This document shows positions 15,475 to 24,237 of a DNA stretch of 39,870 nt, in pieces. This DNA comes from Sedimentisphaerales bacterium. GTDB lineage: Bacteria; Planctomycetota; Phycisphaerae; Sedimentisphaerales; Anaerohalosphaeraceae. How positions within the stretch are numbered: position 1 is the first letter of the stretch; each line of letters opens with the position of its first letter. The stretch covers positions 1-39,870 of the forward strand of contig JAFGGE010000066.1 in the NCBI GenBank assembly GCA_016930745.1, written 5' to 3'. The translations under genes and the position numbers were made by a program. The notes under the pieces were generated by a model. That model made no database searches. It was not told where the DNA came from and was given only the letters and a program-made list of their open reading frames with translations.

Positions 15475-16549
15475 GAATGGTACCTCTTCTGCCGTATTTA
15501 TACCAGGCCGAGCAGGCCCCTTCGCTGCTGACCATACAGGGCCCGACCGGCGTGTCCGGGGTACAAACAGAGCCGAAAAATCCGCATTGCGGAGGATCGA
15601 TCAAGCCGCACAAAACCCGGCCGCACAGACAGCCTTCGGGCTCTTGCCCGGGTATTTCCTCTATGCCGAACCGCACAAGGGCGTCAAACCGCTCATAACA
15701 GGGCTTAAGGCGGAGACTCCCCCTGGGAATACAGCCTAATCCACGCCAGGGACCGTCGTAAGGCTCAAAATAGGTCTCAATCAATTTCCATGCTCGAGTA
15801 TTTCCCCGGGGCGTTACAACCGCATTATAGAGCGAGGTCACCTGGGGCAACTCATCGGCCAGTTGGCGACAGATTTCCGCAATCCCCTCCAAAACCTGAA
15901 TCGGCTCAAAACCGGCCACTACGCAGGGACGTCTAAATTGCTCCACCACAGGTCGATACGCCTCGCTGCCAATAATCACGCTCACATGGCCCGGACAAAG
16001 AAAGGCATCGATCTTATTATTCGGATCACTTAATAAAGCCTGCATCGCAGGAACGACCAGCTTATGGGCGCTGAGGATACAGAAATTGTTCAGATTCATT
16101 TTTTCTGCCGTCATGACCGCCACAGCCGTTGCCGGAGTTGTGGTCTCAAAACCGACAGCCACAAAAACAACCGTCTTTTTCGGGTGCTCGCGTGCCAGAT
16201 GAACGGCATCGTCGCTGCTGAGAACCACATGCACATTCGAACGATTCATGGTTTCCAGCGAACCATTTTTCCCCGGTACGCGGATCATGTCCCCATAGGT
16301 TGCAACCAGACAATCGTCTCTGGCCGCCAGATCCATTACCCTATCGATATATCCCGGATCGGTCACACACACCGGGCACCCCGGACCGGACAGAAGCTTC
16401 ACAGACGAAGGCAGAGCCGAACGGATACCGCTGCGAAAGATGGCTACCGTATGTGTCCCGCAGACTTCCATGATGTTAACGGGGCGGGCCAGAGCGGCCA
16501 CGGCGTCCTGAATCCGTTTTCTGGCGTCATCCACGCGATCCAGCATCAT
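15464..16549 (-). CDS. hypD: hydrogenase formation protein HypD
   Basis: 361 residues from an ATG at 16549 that overlaps the hypC stop (ATGA); a longer in-frame reading from 16621 would lie inside hypC and is rejected. Conserved HypD blocks are present: EVCGTHT, LLSGPGCPVCVT, TYGDMIRVPG, GFETTTPATA, FLCPGHVSVIIG and a C-terminal cysteine-rich stretch (GCLCGRVLCG, CGFFGSVC) that holds the [4Fe-4S] cluster. HypD with HypC is the scaffold where Fe(CN)2CO is assembled before insertion in the hydrogenase large subunit. Confidence 0.95.
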   Translation of the reverse strand: MMLDRVDDARKRIQDAVAALARPVNIMEVCGTHTVAIFRSGIRSALPSSVKLLSGPGCPVCVTDPGYIDRVMDLAARDDCLVATYGDMIRVPGKNGSLETMNRSNVHVVLSSDDAVHLAREHPKKTVVFVAVGFETTTPATAVAVMTAEKMNLNNFCILSAHKLVVPAMQALLSDPNNKIDAFLCPGHVSVIIGSEAYRPVVEQFRRPCVVAGFEPIQVLEGIAEICRQLADELPQVTSLYNAVVTPRGNTRAWKLIETYFEPYDGPWRGLGCIPRGSLRLKPCYERFDALVRFGIEEIPGQEPEGCLCGRVLCGLIDPPQCGFFGSVCTPDTPVGPCMVSSEGACSAWYKYGRRGTIHGK

Positions 16550-16803
16550 GCCGATTCTTCCTCCTTGGCAAGAGGAATCTGACGCTCCTGGAAATCCGCG
16601 ATCTCGGCAAAAAGATCCCATGTTTTGCGGGCTTCTTCCTCATCGACCGTCGCAATCGCAAAACCGGCATGAATCAGGACAATATCCCCTATTCGAACAT
16701 CAGGCAACAGCGTCGTCCGGACCGGCCATCGGTTTCCCATGGCATCGGCAACACCCCGGTCTTCGGTTAATTCTATAATGCGAGCGGGAACCGCTAAGCA
16801 CAT
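16546..16803 (-). CDS. hypC: hydrogenase assembly chaperone HypC
   Basis: 85 residues starting MCLAVPARI; Cys2, exposed after Met removal, binds the iron centre, and the MCLAxP start is the family signature. The beta-barrel portion (GDIVLIHAGFAIATVDEEEA) is normal for HypC/HupF. It carries the Fe(CN)2CO unit between HypD and the hydrogenase precursor. It lies 15 bases after hypF. Confidence 0.95.
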   Translation of the reverse strand: MCLAVPARIIELTEDRGVADAMGNRWPVRTTLLPDVRIGDIVLIHAGFAIATVDEEEARKTWDLFAEIADFQERQIPLAKEEESA

Positions 16804-16818
16804 TCTTCCATTCCTATT

Positions 16819-19158
16819 TTATCTTACCACGCCCTCGATATGATGTACTGCTATCGCCGCTTGCCCCAGGGCGATTCCACCATCGTTCACAGGCGCATGC
16901 CGAGGCCATAATACGGTAAATTTTTCAGATTTCAACAGGTCAATCAATCGATTGACCAGATAACGGTTGCAAAATACCCCTCCGCTCAATGCTACGGTAT
17001 TCAACGAATTTAGTTCACGCGCGTGCAGCGCCATCTGTAAAAAACCTTCGGCAATCGAATTATGAAAGCGGGCCGCGATCCGCCCTGGATCTTTTTTCCG
17101 CTGCCGATCCTCGATTACTCCTTCTATAATTTCCCGAAAATCCATGATCCATGTCTCCCCAAAATCCATCTCCACGCCTACCGGATACGAACCGGCTTCG
17201 TTTTCGTTTACCGCCGTTTCCAGAGCCATAGGCAGTTGGGCCTCAAAATGATTGTACTTCCCCAAGCCCACAATCGCTGCCATCGCATCAAAAAGCCGCC
17301 CCAGACTGGACGTTGAGACGGTATTGACTCGTTTTTCAATCTGTTCGGCAATGACCGTTCGACGAGTTTCATCCGGCTCCACCGATCGAATCAGTTCGTC
17401 ATATTTCTGCAGATAGGAAGGACTGTCAACAATAGTGCGAAGCAATCCCATCAGAGGACGAATCGCCTCTTTGGCCGCCCGATCCCCTCCGGCCTGCGGA
17501 TAATAACGCAACCGGCCAAATCGCCGAAACTGCCGCATGGAAGCGATCAGACATTCACAGCCCCAAATCGCGCCGTCCGTTCCATATCCTGTCCCATCCG
17601 CTACAAGGCCAATCACCTGCTTGGGATAACGATGTTCCGCCAACACGGAAGCGATGTGTGCCCAGTGATGCTGAACGGCAATGTAGTGATCCGCAGGGAC
17701 GGATCTGGCATACTGGGTGGAAAGGTAGCTCGGATGCAGATCGTGAGCGACACACCGAGGCGTTACATGAAAGAGCTGCTGCAGGTGCGGGATGGAACGT
17801 CTATAATGTCGAAATACCAGGCCATCGGCCAGATCGCCGATGTGTTCGCTGAGAATCAGTTGTCGCCCTTTGACCAGGCAAAAGGTATTTTTCAGATCCG
17901 CGCCGGCGGCAAAAATGTCGTTGGCGCTTCGTTTTTCCAACAAAATCGGAGAAGGCACATATCCCCGAGCCCGACGAAGCAGGGCCTGATTGCCGTCTAC
18001 GATATGAAGCACCGAATCGTCCACTTGACGAAAAATGTCTCGGTTATGCATAAGAAAGGCATCGGCCACATTACCCAGCCGCTCGAGTGCCTGTTTATTA
18101 TCACAGATCAGAGGTTCTTCCGAAAGATTCCCGCTGGTCATTACCAGGACTTCGATACCCCCCTGGGAAAACAACAGATGATGCAGCGGCGCATAACAAA
18201 GCATGAATCCATAGCTATTAGATCCTTCGGCTATCGAAGGCGCAATAACAGACTGCTCCGGTATATTCGAGATTTTCCTCTTGGGAAGCAGAACAATCGG
18301 AGCTTGAGGGCTGCGCAATAACCGTTCGGCCACGACATCGACGGCGGCAAATCGCCGGATTGTCTCCAGTGTCCGGGCCATCATGGCGAAAGGTTTATCA
18401 TCGCGATGTTTTCGCCGCCGAAGGCGAACTACCGCCGCCTCATCCAGAGCATTGACCGCCAGATGAAATCCGCCGATCCCTTTGATACCCAGGATCTTCC
18501 CTTCCCGCAGCATCTGGGCCGCCATTGAAATACACTTTTCAGAATCACTCTCCTGCAAAACACCCTTCGTGTCGGTGAGGGTGATATGCGGGCCGCATTT
18601 CGGGCACGCCACCGGTTGCGCATGAAACCGTCGATCCTGCGGATTCGCATATTGATCACGACACATATCGCACATGTCAAAGCCCGCCATGGTCGTATTC
18701 GGACGATCATAAGGCACGGTTCGGAGAATCGAGTACCGAGGGCCGCAATTGACGCAATTGATAAATGGATAGCTGTGTCTCGGATCCTTCGGATCTCTCA
18801 TTTCCCGCAAACAGTCCTTGCAGACGGCCGTGTCTACCGTCACTTGCGTAATCTCAAGGGACGGATCCCCGGCACTTTGACATATAATAAAACCCTGCTC
18901 TTGGGGCACGGGAGCAAGGTCTTCCGCGCAACAAGAAGATATTTCCATTAATGAGGGCAAATTTTCATGGTTATTCAGTGCTGATTGAAACTGGACTATT
19001 TTTTCCGAAGGGCCCTGCACTTCGATGGTTACCCCCCGCATATCATTTCTGACCAAACCGGTCAGACCCAAGTCCGTAGCGGCGGTATAGAGAAAGGGCC
19101 TGCACCCAACTCCCTGGATAGTGCCTTCAATCGTAATTTTTTTTCGAATTAGCCCCAT
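16819..19158 (-). CDS. hypF: carbamoyltransferase HypF
   Basis: 779 residues, normal length. Domains in order: acylphosphatase-like (GTIQGVGCRPFLY, 12-24), a double zinc-finger region (C113, C116, C135, C138 and C163, C166, C185, C188), a YrdC-like nucleotide-binding domain, and a Kae1-like carbamoyltransferase domain (VQHHWAHIAS, then LSGGVFCNRYL). HypF uses carbamoyl phosphate and ATP to carbamoylate the HypE C-terminal cysteine. The acylphosphatase loop has Cys19 where Phe is usual (GVGFRP). First gene of the hyp operon; no clear ribosome site precedes the ATG at 19158. Confidence 0.95.
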   Translation of the reverse strand: MGLIRKKITIEGTIQGVGCRPFLYTAATDLGLTGLVRNDMRGVTIEVQGPSEKIVQFQSALNNHENLPSLMEISSCCAEDLAPVPQEQGFIICQSAGDPSLEITQVTVDTAVCKDCLREMRDPKDPRHSYPFINCVNCGPRYSILRTVPYDRPNTTMAGFDMCDMCRDQYANPQDRRFHAQPVACPKCGPHITLTDTKGVLQESDSEKCISMAAQMLREGKILGIKGIGGFHLAVNALDEAAVVRLRRRKHRDDKPFAMMARTLETIRRFAAVDVVAERLLRSPQAPIVLLPKRKISNIPEQSVIAPSIAEGSNSYGFMLCYAPLHHLLFSQGGIEVLVMTSGNLSEEPLICDNKQALERLGNVADAFLMHNRDIFRQVDDSVLHIVDGNQALLRRARGYVPSPILLEKRSANDIFAAGADLKNTFCLVKGRQLILSEHIGDLADGLVFRHYRRSIPHLQQLFHVTPRCVAHDLHPSYLSTQYARSVPADHYIAVQHHWAHIASVLAEHRYPKQVIGLVADGTGYGTDGAIWGCECLIASMRQFRRFGRLRYYPQAGGDRAAKEAIRPLMGLLRTIVDSPSYLQKYDELIRSVEPDETRRTVIAEQIEKRVNTVSTSSLGRLFDAMAAIVGLGKYNHFEAQLPMALETAVNENEAGSYPVGVEMDFGETWIMDFREIIEGVIEDRQRKKDPGRIAARFHNSIAEGFLQMALHARELNSLNTVALSGGVFCNRYLVNRLIDLLKSEKFTVLWPRHAPVNDGGIALGQAAIAVHHIEGVVR

Positions 19159-19342
19159 TTATTTTCTTTTGACGACCGGCTTGATGATTTCCATAAATCA
19201 CAGGCCAGAGCCGGCCTAAAAGCCTTTGGTTGAGAACAAAGACCAATAATACCCTTCACAGCGATCTGATAAGGCCGGATGATATAAAAGAAAGTAATTC
19301 TAAAAAAAACTTCATAAATCTTAATATTTTCCTAATATTTCA

Positions 19343-19371
19343 TTGATTTTAAGAACATATCATGATATAAT
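19343..19371 (+). promoter_or_regulatory. candidate sigma70-like promoter upstream of the GT-C transferase
   Basis: TTGATT (19343-19348) and a perfect TATAAT (19366-19371) are 17 bases apart. Transcription from about 19378 would leave a leader of nearly 195 bases before the transferase start, containing the hairpin and small ORF below. Confidence 0.6.
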
Positions 19372-19385
19372 ACTACTTTACGAGT

Positions 19386-19405
19386 AAAAAACTATTCTGT
19401 TTTTT
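19386..19405. promoter_or_regulatory. 7-base inverted repeat in the leader (AAAAAAC-6-GTTTTTT)
   Basis: AAAAAAC (19386-19392) and GTTTTTT (19399-19405) are perfectly complementary and flank TATTCT. The repeat falls just downstream of the predicted transcription start and directly before the ribosome site of the 13-codon ORF. It is too AT-rich to be a strong terminator; an operator or weak attenuator hairpin is possible. Confidence 0.4.
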
Positions 19406-19415
19406 AGAGGAAACT

Positions 19416-19457
19416 ATGATGACATACAATCCAAGCTCCAACCGCGGCCCACCGTAA
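19416..19457 (+). CDS. possible 13-codon leader ORF
   Basis: ATG at 19416 follows AGAGGA at a usable distance and encodes MMTYNPSSNRGPP before TAA. It lies between the promoter and the GT-C gene. Position suggests a leader peptide, but so short an ORF could be chance or the remnant of a decayed gene. No similarity recognised. Confidence 0.25.
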   Translation: MMTYNPSSNRGPP

Positions 19458-19572
19458 ACAAAACAGAGTACCGAGTTTAAGACAAGCAGGGGGATAAGAA
19501 CTTGCACTGGCTCACGAAAATCGATTAAATACTCCCAGGGAACAATGACTTAGGCATGCAGGAGAATGGTAT

Positions 19573-21183
19573 TTGCTTGATCGTTGCGATAAGAAGGAGC
19601 TGTCAATCCCGTCTGTGCCTCCCTTTACATCCCTTGATTGTTGGTTTTTGGTCGTTTTACTGACTCTGGGGATTTTACTGGGGACCTATTTAATTGTAAC
19701 CAGCAGGATCATCGCTCAGGATGGAGCATTTTACCTTTATCAGGCCCGAAGCCTTTTCTCCTCCGTTTATCCGGTCCAACGCGCCGACTCGCTTGGATAT
19801 CCGTTACTGGTGCATATTACTTACGTTGTCGGAATTGCACTTGGCTTATCTCATTCTTCTTTGACTTGGATTTATAGTGCCCAAATCACCACGTTGTTCT
19901 GTCGTATCCTTACTCTTGCAGTTCTCTATCTATTCGGGCGGCTTTTTATCGGTTCAAAAAAGAGTTTTATCGCATTACTCGTCCTTCTTTTTTTGCCCTA
20001 TCCGGCGCATCTGGGCAGCGATGCTTTACGAGACTGGCCGATTTTATCGTTCGTTTCTCTTAGCTTGTTGTTTCTCCTATCCGGTATGATCCGGCATCAA
20101 TGGTGGCGCTTTGCCGTCGCGGGCTTGACGGCCGGCCTGGGATTCAGTATTCACCCGATATCGGCCCAGGGCGTCTTTTATGGACTGGCCTGGCTTATTT
20201 ACTGTTTGAGATATCGACACGACATCAAACGTTCTTTTTTTCTCGTCGCTCTTTTTGCCCTTATATCAGGCTTTCTGATCGCCGCAGCGCCAGGGGTTGT
20301 ATGGCAGGGACGATTTCTGCCGCAACGATTCGATCCGACGTTTGCCTCTGAACCCTCGCCGATAACGGCGGATTCTTATAAGATCGTTTCCGATACGGCC
20401 TTCGCACAAGAATATTCATGCCGGTTTGACGCCGTTCTGTTGCTTCGTGGACTGCGGGAGACGATAGAACGTCTTTCAGAGAGCCTCATGTGGTTTTTTC
20501 TCTTGCCGGCAATCCTGGGGTTTCTCCGTTTTTTTCGGACCACCAGTCCCCATTCATCACGTTTTTTACTCCTTCTGTTTCTGCCTGTAAATCTTTTTAT
20601 GGTTCTCTTCCGATACGCCTGGCTGGAACCGGCTCACGTAAACCACAGGTATATCCTTGGGATCACCGCCATTCTGTGCTTCTTTATTCCTTCGGGATTC
20701 GAAACGATGGCCCGGATAATATCCGGCAAAAGGCTGTCATCTCGTCCTGTTTCCCTGCGATATTGGCCTACGGTCTTTCTGATTGTAGGCATAGGGATTT
20801 GTCTGCCCAAATTGCTATGCCCCATCCGATATGACAAAACGGGTTATCGAGAGGCGGCCGACTGGCTCCGTCGCCATTCGCCCCCCCAATCCGTCGTGGC
20901 TGTTCCGGACCATCGGATCGCACTGTATGCGGACCGTCCAGGAATATACTACTATCTGGAACCCACTGGGGGATATCCGGTTTATCATATCTGGCGGGAC
21001 AACCAACTAGAAAGCACTATTAACTGGCCGGAATCCATTGCGTATGCCGTGGAAATCCTCCGGTCCAATCGGAAACCAATCCCGTTTGGGAGGAAGATGG
21101 AAGAACCGATCCGTTTTGCGATACATCCCAAGAATGCAGAAACAGGATGGGTTATTGTGTACAGGATGCCGATCGAGGATTAG
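19573..21183 (+). CDS. integral membrane GT-C fold glycosyltransferase (ArnT/PMT-like)
   Basis: 536 residues from a TTG start at 19573 that has AGGAG about eight bases upstream; no in-frame ATG is well placed. About ten to twelve hydrophobic segments follow a short cytoplasmic N-terminus. After the first segment comes an external loop with IIAQDGAFYLYQARS and a later DSLGYPLL, the acidic catalytic-loop arrangement of the PMT_2/ArnT-like (GT39/GT83) superfamily, which uses polyprenyl-phosphate sugars. The soluble C-terminal part (about 430-536) follows the last segment. It probably adds a lipid-linked sugar to a glycan or protein on the outer face of the membrane. It converges on the polysaccharide run with a 42-base gap, and is the only plus-strand gene of that region. 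Confidence 0.75.
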   Translation: MLDRCDKKELSIPSVPPFTSLDCWFLVVLLTLGILLGTYLIVTSRIIAQDGAFYLYQARSLFSSVYPVQRADSLGYPLLVHITYVVGIALGLSHSSLTWIYSAQITTLFCRILTLAVLYLFGRLFIGSKKSFIALLVLLFLPYPAHLGSDALRDWPILSFVSLSLLFLLSGMIRHQWWRFAVAGLTAGLGFSIHPISAQGVFYGLAWLIYCLRYRHDIKRSFFLVALFALISGFLIAAAPGVVWQGRFLPQRFDPTFASEPSPITADSYKIVSDTAFAQEYSCRFDAVLLLRGLRETIERLSESLMWFFLLPAILGFLRFFRTTSPHSSRFLLLLFLPVNLFMVLFRYAWLEPAHVNHRYILGITAILCFFIPSGFETMARIISGKRLSSRPVSLRYWPTVFLIVGIGICLPKLLCPIRYDKTGYREAADWLRRHSPPQSVVAVPDHRIALYADRPGIYYYLEPTGGYPVYHIWRDNQLESTINWPESIAYAVEILRSNRKPIPFGRKMEEPIRFAIHPKNAETGWVIVYRMPIED

Positions 21184-21225
21184 CGACCGCGGGACGAGAA
21201 TAAATCCTTTCGACGGGCTGAGGCG

Positions 21226-22446
21226 TTACGGTTTCGATTCCGTCAATTTTTGTAAATGTCGAATCCATCGATCTTCCATAACCTTCCGGGAAAAGTGTGC
21301 ATGATATACCTGACGGCATCTTTCCTGCATCTGCGTAAGCCGATCCGGGGTTAGAATAAGCTCCCGCAACTGGTCGGCCATCTTTTCCACCGATTCGGAG
21401 GAAAGAATCCAGCCTACTTTATATCGGTCAATCCAAATCGCCGGCGCAGAATCCCGGCTGCCGGCAAAGATAATCGGCCGGCCAACCGCCAGGGCGGCAA
21501 AAAACTTACTGGGCATGACCGTTCCCGTCCATTCATGGCGGAGACTGACCAAATGAATATCTCCGCTCTGTAAGCGATTCTGAAGCTGATCCGGTCCCAC
21601 AAAGGGAATCCATCGGATATTCGTATCTTCCGATCCAACGGACCGACGAAGATGATCCGCCCGATTTCCGAACACGCTGAAAAGGAATTCAATTGGTTCT
21701 TGACGAAGGCAACGAGCCAGAGCCAGAATCGTGTCAAAACTGTGCGCCCGACCAAAGCTGCCCGAATAAAGAATGGTCAGTTTACTCTTCCCCGATGCGT
21801 CCGGATGTATTTCATATTTTGCCTCCACCTCATCAGGCTCCACCAGCGCCCATGGCGTTATCGTTGCTCTTTGCTCATCGGGTCGATATTCCTGAAGTAT
21901 GCGCCACATGCAATCGCCCAGATCGACCACAAGATCACAGGCGCGATAGGCTGGTCTGAGTATTTTTTTGACGGCACGAACCACCCATGAAGCCGAACTC
22001 AGCATCCCATCGGCCACGGCCGCTTCCGGATATACATCGAAACACCAATGAACTACCTTGGTTTTCGGACGAAACCATTTCCAGGGCAGCGCCGCCAGGA
22101 TGCTGAAAATCGGATCGGTGCCAAGGACCACCACATCAATGTCGGGCAGCATTTTTTTTCGTACGGACGCCAGACTCCAGGCAACGATCAGCCAAACCGC
22201 ATTGATCATCCGTCCCAGCGCAGATGCCTGCCGAAGAGGAGGACGCCATATCCGCCGAATCGGAATCCCATACCATTGTTCCTGTCCCGGCAAACGTGTT
22301 TTATCATCCCCCCAAATACGGTTGGAGGGCATGACAATCACGTCCCATCCTCGGCGACGGAGATCGCAAGCCAGATCGGAATAGAGCCTGGCGCTCACAT
22401 TCGTATCGGGGTGAAAATAATGATAAAGAAGAAGTATTCTAGCCAT
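21226..22446 (-). CDS. glycosyltransferase family 4 (WbuB-like)
   Basis: 406 residues from the ATG at 22446, five bases after the upstream epimerase stop. Start MARILLLYHYFHPDTNVSARL and the donor-side block HEWTGTVMPSKFFAALAVGRP match WbuB-like GT4 transferases with a GT-B fold. TILYSGSFGRAHSF begins the nucleotide-sugar-binding half. It would transfer a sugar from a nucleotide donor onto the growing lipid-linked repeat unit in the cytoplasm. Last gene of the minus-strand polysaccharide run. No terminator is evident in the 42-base gap to the convergent gene. Confidence 0.85.
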   Translation of the reverse strand: MARILLLYHYFHPDTNVSARLYSDLACDLRRRGWDVIVMPSNRIWGDDKTRLPGQEQWYGIPIRRIWRPPLRQASALGRMINAVWLIVAWSLASVRKKMLPDIDVVVLGTDPIFSILAALPWKWFRPKTKVVHWCFDVYPEAAVADGMLSSASWVVRAVKKILRPAYRACDLVVDLGDCMWRILQEYRPDEQRATITPWALVEPDEVEAKYEIHPDASGKSKLTILYSGSFGRAHSFDTILALARCLRQEPIEFLFSVFGNRADHLRRSVGSEDTNIRWIPFVGPDQLQNRLQSGDIHLVSLRHEWTGTVMPSKFFAALAVGRPIIFAGSRDSAPAIWIDRYKVGWILSSESVEKMADQLRELILTPDRLTQMQERCRQVYHAHFSRKVMEDRWIRHLQKLTESKP

Positions 22447-22451
22447 CCCGG

Positions 22452-23429
22452 CTATGATTTTCCATCCCTGTCTTTCATCCAAGCGATGGTTTCATCCACC
22501 GCTGTTTCCAGCGAATAGGGCAGCGGACCTGTAATCCGTTTAATCGCCTCCAACGGCAGGTCGGCGGTATGAGCCATCATATTGCGCAACCGAAATGATG
22601 AGAAGGGGGGTTCTGGCATTCCCAACTGTTTCATCGCATCCCCGGCCCAGGCCATGCATCGGACGATCGGCATGGGAATCGTTCGGGGACGGCGTCCGTG
22701 CAGTTTCATTGAAATCATATCCGCCCATTGGCGAATCGTGAAGGGCTCATAATCGGATAAATAGAGCAACCGCCCGTGTATTGTATCTGCATTCGATTTC
22801 AGGACTTTCTGGAACTGATAAACCAGATTCCCAACATATCCGAAACTGCGAAGCGCCTCGCATCGGCCCGGGTGTACATATCTGCCCCGGGCCACCATAT
22901 GGAAAAACCGCCCGTAAGGCACATCCGCCCATGGTCCCCAAATCGAAGACAGACGTGCGATACACCAGGAACAGGACGGATTTTTTTCCCGAAGGGCCTG
23001 TTCCGCCATATATTTACTTTGTCCATAGAGGGTATTCCAAGCAGAAGCATCTCCATTGTTGGAAACGGGTTCGGCCAGTTTGCTGGATGCCAGAAGAAAA
23101 CATATCACGGAGGGACATTGCGACGCTGCAGCGGCCACGTTTTGGGTACCTTCAAAATTTACGCAATATTTCTCGATATGGCTTCGCTCATGCAGATCGG
23201 TGCGAGCGGCCAGATGGAGCACATGGGTCGGCTTGTATCGGGTAAACATTTCCTGTACTCCCGCCCTATCGAGTATATCACAGGGCCTATAGTACTCCTG
23301 TTGGCGTTGATTGATCGGCTCCTTTATGTCCAGGTTACATACGGTCCAGCCATTCCGCACAAATGCCTGCACGGCATTGGTTCCGATAAAACCCGATCCG
23401 CCGGTGATCAGAATCCTTATTTCCGCCAT
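22452..23429 (-). CDS. NAD-dependent sugar epimerase/dehydratase (extended SDR)
   Basis: 325 residues from the ATG at 23429, seven bases after the preceding methyltransferase stop. The NAD-binding loop ITGGSGFIG is at 8-16 and the catalytic YxxxK at Tyr135-Lys139 (YGQSK), preceded by the serine region LLASSK. The chain has LHLAARTD, as in nucleotide-sugar epimerases and dehydratases. It supplies an altered nucleotide sugar for the glycan; which one is not readable. The upstream alternative start would overlap the methyltransferase. Confidence 0.85.
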   Translation of the reverse strand: MAEIRILITGGSGFIGTNAVQAFVRNGWTVCNLDIKEPINQRQQEYYRPCDILDRAGVQEMFTRYKPTHVLHLAARTDLHERSHIEKYCVNFEGTQNVAAAASQCPSVICFLLASSKLAEPVSNNGDASAWNTLYGQSKYMAEQALREKNPSCSWCIARLSSIWGPWADVPYGRFFHMVARGRYVHPGRCEALRSFGYVGNLVYQFQKVLKSNADTIHGRLLYLSDYEPFTIRQWADMISMKLHGRRPRTIPMPIVRCMAWAGDAMKQLGMPEPPFSSFRLRNMMAHTADLPLEAIKRITGPLPYSLETAVDETIAWMKDRDGKS

Positions 23430-23436
23430 CTGGCTT

Positions 23437-24237
23437 TTATCCCGGTTTTCGCGCAAAAGCGAACAAAACAATTCCCATGAAACGAGGACAAAACCGCTCG
23501 CTTAACACACCCAAAAGAAAGGCCGGCCAGGCAAAAGACAGATATACAGGCTCGGATTCATGCCCGTATACCTGCACGTCAAAACCGCATTGGCGAAGCG
23601 ATTTTTTCAATTTTCGACGGGTATTACAACGATAGACCGCCGGGAAGATATCGCGGACCTGTCGATCCTTTTGTATTGCCGGCAGGAACCGACAACGCTG
23701 TCGACTTGGAAACATACGAACCATAACTCCGAAATAACTCCACAAATTCGGGGTTCGTATACACAAGACGCCTCCTTCCCTGAGCGCATTAAAACACTGT
23801 GCAAAGATCCGGGCCGGCTCCACAAGATGCTCCACTACCGAATCCATCAGAACCAGATCCACGGATTGAGACTCGATCGGCCAGCTCTCTTCCAGGAGCC
23901 GGAACTCATCGATGCAGGGATTGTTCGCAGAAGCGGAATCGATATCCAGACCAATCACTTTGGCGCACTTGCCGCGAAGAATGCGCATCTTGCGCCGGTA
24001 CAGGACAGGATCGTCGGCATAGGCCCCTCGGCCGCATCCGACATCCAGTACAATCGACTGAGGCGTAAGTAAGGCATTCACGCGGTTATAGAATGCCATC
24101 GTCCCGTCCGCCGCGGTAAAACCGCCGAAATCCGTTTCCGGATAAAACCATTGTTCAAGCTTTTGTAACGCCGACAACCGAAAGCCTTTCTGCCGATTCG
24201 CCGCTTGTTTCTCTGTTTCCACGCCCGGGATGAACAT
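23437..24237 (-). CDS. class I SAM-dependent methyltransferase
   Basis: Start put at the ATG at 24237 with GGGGAG five bases upstream; the gene then overlaps the end of the preceding glycosyltransferase by 83 bases. The 266-residue product has motif I VLDVGCGRGAY (63-73), an acidic ribose-binding block (VIGLDID) and motif-IV region LVLMDSVVEHLVEPARI, followed by LREGGVLCIRTPN, all typical of Methyltransf_11/23 proteins. It probably methylates a sugar or lipid-linked intermediate of the polysaccharide. Confidence 0.8.
   Translation of the reverse strand: MFIPGVETEKQAANRQKGFRLSALQKLEQWFYPETDFGGFTAADGTMAFYNRVNALLTPQSIVLDVGCGRGAYADDPVLYRRKMRILRGKCAKVIGLDIDSASANNPCIDEFRLLEESWPIESQSVDLVLMDSVVEHLVEPARIFAQCFNALREGGVLCIRTPNLWSYFGVMVRMFPSRQRCRFLPAIQKDRQVRDIFPAVYRCNTRRKLKKSLRQCGFDVQVYGHESEPVYLSFAWPAFLLGVLSERFCPRFMGIVLFAFARKPG

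Larger units (their letters stand above)
19159..19572. other. AT-rich divergent intergenic region between hypF and the GT-C transferase
   Basis: 414 bases without a full gene. From 19270 to 19415 it is visibly richer in A and T than either flank. It carries a strong promoter, a 7-base inverted repeat and a 13-codon ORF directed at the plus-strand gene (separate entries). Facing hypF there is an AGGCC/GGCCT inverted repeat (19202-19217), but I see no convincing promoter pair for hypF. Confidence 0.6.

Noticed and set aside
19445..19572. Possible riboswitch in the GT-C leader
   Set aside because: No match to conserved cores such as c-di-GMP, cobalamin or SAM aptamers could be found by eye.
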